NCBI GenBank assembly: GCA_036307825.1 | Contig: JAXJWW010000003.1 | Coordinates: forward strand, 7,748 to 71,747 | Length of the DNA stretch: 64,000 bases | Direction of reading: 5' to 3' | Source of the DNA: RGIG9060 sp036307825 | Lineage (GTDB): Bacteria; Spirochaetota; Spirochaetia; Treponematales; Treponemataceae | In this document: piece after piece, positions 59,608 through 64,000 of the stretch | Numbering within the stretch: position 1 is the first letter of the stretch | Layout of the letters: each line of letters begins with the position of its first letter | Program-made: the position numbers and the translations under genes | Notes under the pieces: model-generated | The model's database searches: none | The model's input: the letters and a program-made list of their open reading frames with translations, nothing else | Told to the model about the DNA's origin: nothing

Positions 59608-62600
59608 TTATTCTGTTTCAGCAATTTTTACGTAAACACAATCATTTTCATACTTAAAAGTAATTGTATATGTAGTACCATGTGTTAGACCGGAAACTGT
59701 TATGTTTTGATCTCCTGTAAAACATTCTACATAATCACCACCAATTGTAGGATTTGCACTACCATAACTATCATTCCAATCACCATTTAGTTTTTGTAAT
59801 TTAAATTGTAATGATCCTTCTGCGCTTTCCCACCATAATTGATTTTTATCATAAGTAAATGTGTATGTATGAGTTCCATCTTCTTCAGGTATTAAATAAT
59901 ATCCTTCACCAAAGTCACCTACAAGAGCTGATTTTACAAAGAAATCGTCGTCTTTACACCATCTAGCATACAAAGTGTGTCCTTCTAAGTCTTTTGTTAT
60001 ATTATTAATAAAAACTCCACCTGTTGTTGCTGTTGACCATCCTTTAAATGTATAACCTTCTAGATAAGGTATATAATAGCTAAATGAATTTGTAAATACT
60101 TCTTCGTAAATTTCTGTTCCATCACTAAAAGTTCCTCCATTAGCATTAAATATGTAGGTAACTTTTTCGTGATATTCACAAACTGGATAAACTGTAATTG
60201 AGTCAATTAATATACCATTTATATTATTACCAGAACTGTCTTTATAATACCATAATGAATATTGACCATTATCATCTGTATTTCCATAAAAATATCCATT
60301 ATTGTTGTCGATAATATCCTAGAAATTATCTCCAGTTTCAAATGGTATTTCTAAAATAGATACTTCTTCACCATTTTTATTTAAATAGTAGCCATATCCA
60401 CTAGCGTCAAGGGTAAGAGTACAAGTTTTTTGTTCTAACCATTTTGCATAAACTGTAATTTTACCAAAAGGAATTTCTTGTACATAAACATTACCATCAT
60501 TTGTTAAAGTCCAACCTGCAAAAACAAAACCATCTTTTGTTGGATTTTGCAAATTAAGGTTCTTATTAAAAACATCGGATATATTCCTTCTTAAATATTC
60601 AGATGTGCTGTAAAATGTTTCTAGGTTACAAGAAATTTCACCACCATTTAAATCAAAAGAAATTGTTGGTTCTGGGAATATAACCTTGAAATCAGCATTT
60701 TCTCCCTCTATGTTTTCAGAAGGTAGATTATATTTAAATTCAATTCCACCAAACCAATTAACTTCATTGACTATGAATTTAAATGTAGGCCACATATTAT
60801 AGATATCGGTTGTATTTAAAGTGATTGAGTAATTTCCATCAGAACTTTTTGTAAGTTTATTTACATCAGCAGGATCCCAACCTCCTTCTGTAAAGTTTGA
60901 CATTAAATGTACAGAACTAATATTATTTGGTAAATTGTTATAATCAGCTGGTCTAAAAGTGAATGTTACTTTGGAATAATCTTCATTAAATTTGTAAGGA
61001 AGTAATTCGTCAAATTTTCTGTACAAAGTATCGTATGTTGTATCTTCGTAAAGAGTAAAGTTTTTCCAATTTGTTTCTACCTTACCATTTGCGTTGGTAA
61101 ATGCAATAGGATAATAATAAGATCCATCATCATCTTGATAAGCATACCAAATCAAAATAGCTATCTTCGTTTGAGTATTGATTTAGATATGATTTATAAG
61201 CATCCATAAATTCTGGAACTTGCAAGATTTTTTGAATCAAAGGACGTTTATTTTCATTATCAGAAAGATTTCGCCATTCTAATGGATTTTTAGTTGCTGC
61301 ATCAGTATCACATCCGTTTGTTCCAAGAATATTATCATAATCGTAAGGAATAAAGTAGGCTTTACCGTTTTTATCAAAATAGAAATAGAAGTTGTTTTTA
61401 TTTATCCAATAGTCATCCCACATTCCTAAAATTACGTTGATAGCGTAAGTTCTTAAGAATAAATCCCCGTCCATTTTTTTTGTATAGAATTCTTTGATGG
61501 TTTTAATATCATCATCGTCATTATTTCCATCAGTACAGTCTGGAAGATTATTTAATTCTTCCATAAAATTGAGAAGTTGTTCTTTTCCTTCTGCTAATTC
61601 ATTATCACCTTTGTAGTCATAATCATAAGTAGTTCTTCTAAAACCAGTGATTTTTCCATCTTTATCAAATTCAAGTTCAACATCTTCTTCACCAATTGAA
61701 GTAGCATTGTCTTTTACAAAGTCTGAACCTTTATTTTGCCAAAGACATTTCCAAAGGTTACCTTTGTTGCTTTCTAATTCTCCACCGCCTTCTTTTGAAG
61801 TGCGTTCTTTTAAGAATTGTTTTTTGATTTCTTCAATCATTCCGTAAACACCAAAGTTTACAGTTTCAAATTCAGTTGTGTTGCCATCTTTATCTAAGTC
61901 TAAATCGTCAATAATTTGAATTTTTAAAGTTGTGTAAGCAGCTCTTGGTGCAATCCAAATACCATTTTGACGGAAAAGATTGTATCCGTAAATTTCTCGA
62001 GCATAAGTTGAATCGTTGTTTGGTCTTTTTAGTATAACGCCTTTCATTGAATCAGCAAGTTTTTTTTTCTACACCTGCTTCATCTTGTTCATCTGTAATC
62101 CATTCTTCAAAGTCCAACACAAAGTGAGCTTGAACATATTTTCCGTTTGTTCCATCTGCTTTTTTTTCTTGTGGACGGATTCGGCTTGTGTTTCCACGGA
62201 TTCTAAAGCCAATATCTTTGAAAAACCATTCTTTGTTATCTTTTGTAAAATAAAAAACTTTTGCAACAACGCTATTTTCATGTTGTAAACTGTAATCGCA
62301 ATAATCAAGATGTTTATTCCATTCTGAACGGTCCATTACCAAAACCATTTGTCCTAATACATCTGGATTAAAAATTGTGTCTAAGGCTTCTGTTCTTGTA
62401 GCATATTCTGGATTCATTTCTTAATCGAATAAGTACAATTTGTTAGAATCTGTTGAAGTTCCACCAGTTCCTGTATTATCTCCGTTTCCGCCTGATGTTC
62501 CACCTGAACCAGAGTTGCCTCCAGTACCACCATTGTCACCTGATGTACCACCATTGTCACCTGATGTACCACCATTGTCACCTGATGTACCACCGTTATC

Positions 62601-62738
62601 ACCTGGTGTAGTAGGTGTTGTTGGTGTGTTATCATTTCCGCCTGCTTTTTCACCGCAAGACATAAAACATAACATTCCTAAAACAGTCATAAAGCACAAG
62701 AAAACTGTTAGGAATTTTTTTGCAAAATTTGTTTTCAT
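59608..62738 (-). pseudogene. CotH-family surface lipoprotein with InlB-like repeats, disrupted
   Basis: One gene in four or five pieces. The start (ATG 62738, GGAGG six bases upstream) gives a lipoprotein signal with lipobox LCFMSC and a Gly/Asn/Thr repeat linker. A CotH kinase-like domain follows (DVLGQMVLVMDRSEWN, FRIRGNTSRIRP, YFIPYDYDNILGTNG), then a beta-rich domain, then InlB-like repeats (FAGWTLTNDG, AKWLEQ, FKGWSTATTGG). Four lesions break it: in-frame TAA at 62421-62423, a frameshift at an A9 run (62060-62068), a frameshift near 61130-61155, and in-frame TAG at 60319-60321. Coding sense resumes after each, so decay looks recent. Confidence 0.8.
62523..62600 (-). repeat. 21-bp tandem repeat in the lipoprotein linker
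   Basis: A 21-base unit encoding TSGDNGG is repeated about three and a half times with almost no changes. The flanking DNA continues as a degenerate Gly-rich linker. Such tracts change copy number by slippage. Confidence 0.8.
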
Positions 62739-62762
62739 TTGCATCCTCCATAAAAATTGAAA

Positions 62763-64000
62763 TTAAAGACCTAAATAGGTACTACCTTCCCAAGTTAAAT
62801 CAGTTGTAAAATCACCAAAATCAATTGTAATTACAGCATTATTACTAGATTCTGATTTTGTATATGGAATTGTTTTTGACACATTATCATCATCAACAGA
62901 TTTTATTATAATTTTAGAATCATCAATTGAAATTGTGGTATAAATTATTTGTGTAGTATTATCTGCAGTTTGATATGTATAAATGAATTCTTTAACAGCT
63001 TTAGAAAGATAACCTTGCAAAGTTGTTCGTGTTACAGATTCGTAATCCATATTATCATATTGACAAATAAATCTTCCCGATATTTGATCATACCACTTTA
63101 CTGAAGAATCATAATATCCTTCTATTGTCACATTGGCAGATGTATCAGCTCTTTCATTTATTACTAATGAATATTTTTTAGGATTTCTTAAAGAAAATAA
63201 ATAATAATTTAGTTGAGCTTCTTCTAACTGCATGGAATTTAATTCTTCAATACATTCATCAACTGTGACTAACTTTGAGTCATCAATAATACTTTTAATT
63301 TTTTCAAAACTTAGAGTAAGAATAGTTTTATCATCTTCTATTTTGTAGTCGTATGTATAAACAAATAAAGGTGTATCACTGATTTTGGTAATAGTTTTAT
63401 TTTCTGAATCAACTAAATATGTTGATTCATCATTTTCCATTGTAAATGATGTTAATCCATAAAATGGATCGTTGGTATCAACAATTGTTTCTCCAGATTC
63501 ATCTCCACTATCACCAGTGTTTCCTGAATTACCAGTACCTGAATTTCCGCTATTATCATCAGCGATTTTTACAAAAATAGTCTCTATTTTAATATTACTA
63601 TCAGGATTATTAATAGATTTTAGGATTGTTTTTTCAGAATTAGTAACATTTTCAATAGTATCGCCAAAAGTCAAATAACTAGAAACAAATTGTTCATAAG
63701 TAATTGTGCTATACCTTGCTGAAATTTCATTTAAACTTTCTTTTGATGCAACCATTGTTATAGTTAAATTTGCATCATCAAATGTAAATTTGTATTCAGG
63801 CATACTAGTAGGATATTGTTGTTTTGCTTGTTCATAACTACTAAAACACTGAGAAGCATAAGTTAAAATTGTTTCATATTTTTCAGCAATTGCTTGTATA
63901 CTTGATGTTGGTAAAGTTTCTGTAATAGTAAAAACTAATTTAGAAGTGGTAGTTTGTATCATAGAATCAAGACTACCTTGTTTACTAGTCTGTTCACATA
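62763..64000 (-). CDS. Lipoprotein of unknown function, cut by the right edge
   Basis: The frame is open beyond the window edge. An ATG at 63962 exists, but reading upstream gives C-EQTSKQGSLDS, with a Cys at 63996-63998 that looks like a lipobox cysteine, so the true start lies past 64000. About 412 residues are visible: two similar alpha/beta-rich halves separated by a Ser/Gly/Asn linker (SGNSGTGNSGNTGDSGDESG near residue 155). No domain recognised. It ends 24 bases before the CotH-family start and is probably co-transcribed with it. Its cell-surface location is inferred. Confidence 0.6.
   Translation of the reverse strand, partial: CEQTSKQGSLDSMIQTTTSKLVFTITETLPTSSIQAIAEKYETILTYASQCFSSYEQAKQQYPTSMPEYKFTFDDANLTITMVASKESLNEISARYSTITYEQFVSSYLTFGDTIENVTNSEKTILKSINNPDSNIKIETIFVKIADDNSGNSGTGNSGNTGDSGDESGETIVDTNDPFYGLTSFTMENDESTYLVDSENKTITKISDTPLFVYTYDYKIEDDKTILTLSFEKIKSIIDDSKLVTVDECIEELNSMQLEEAQLNYYLFSLRNPKKYSLVINERADTSANVTIEGYYDSSVKWYDQISGRFICQYDNMDYESVTRTTLQGYLSKAVKEFIYTYQTADNTTQIIYTTISIDDSKIIIKSVDDDNVSKTIPYTKSESSNNAVITIDFGDFTTDLTWEGSTYLGL

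Noticed and set aside
62523..62600. Possible CRISPR-like repeats
   Set aside because: The units are contiguous with no spacers and stay in frame as TSGDNGG, so they are a coding tandem repeat.
62440..62760. Pro/Val-rich plus-strand frame opposite the lipoprotein linker
   Set aside because: It is the antisense of the Gly/Asn/Thr repeat codons and starts without a binding site.

Overview
The window is about 70% A+T, densely coded and reads as a treponeme-like spirochaete chromosome. The best lineage markers are a p83/100 antigen-family protein (22239-23798), a treponeme-style surface lipoprotein with CotH and InlB-like parts (59608-62738), and a phosphonate-decorating glycan locus like those reported in oral treponemes. 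I see no rRNA, tRNA, phage, transposase or CRISPR array.

Left part (1-28704), mostly conserved chromosome. An ABC exporter is cut by the left edge. It is followed by ribonuclease Z, an O-methyltransferase, a FemAB-type peptidoglycan aminoacyltransferase and methionyl-tRNA synthetase. A long minus-strand operon (15852 down to 6183) carries a PAP2-like protein, an unknown membrane protein, a complete Rnf-type set in the order C-D-G-E-A-B, a GH57-like protein and a secreted DUF4424/YARHG-type protein. The Rnf subunits keep their order and fold but appear to have lost most residues that hold flavin or [2Fe-2S] cofactors. RNA modification and processing genes follow (RluA-type, PcnB, RlmD-type), then a beta-propeller protein, the p83/100 protein behind a run of hairpins, glycogen synthase, an aminotransferase, a GT2 glycosyltransferase and a TPR protein.

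Middle part (29091-53731), accessory: a surface-glycan locus. It opens with a winged-helix regulator whose 3' end is separated from its likely terminator by a small DUF3791-DUF3990 module flanked by 15-bp direct repeats. The glycan genes encode a dTDP-3-acetamido-3,6-dideoxyhexose route (FdtA/C/B type), a CDP-glycerol-transferase-like protein, and a phosphonate branch: PEP mutase fused to a cytidylyltransferase, phosphonopyruvate decarboxylase, an Fe-alcohol dehydrogenase, a transaminase, a second cytidylyltransferase and LicD. Then come Wzx, Wzy-like and several glycosyltransferases, GalE, dTDP-rhamnose synthesis (rfbACDB), a Wzi-like barrel and a Wzz-like protein. Together they could build and export a polysaccharide carrying aminoethyl- or hydroxyethyl-phosphonate.

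Right part (53737-64000). Two FtsX-type permeases, a LolA-like periplasmic protein and an outer-membrane barrel form an envelope-trafficking operon with no ATPase beside it. After a cluster of palindromic repeats come yebC and, on the minus strand, a CotH-family lipoprotein gene broken by two in-frame stops and two frameshifts. A second lipoprotein gene runs off the right edge.
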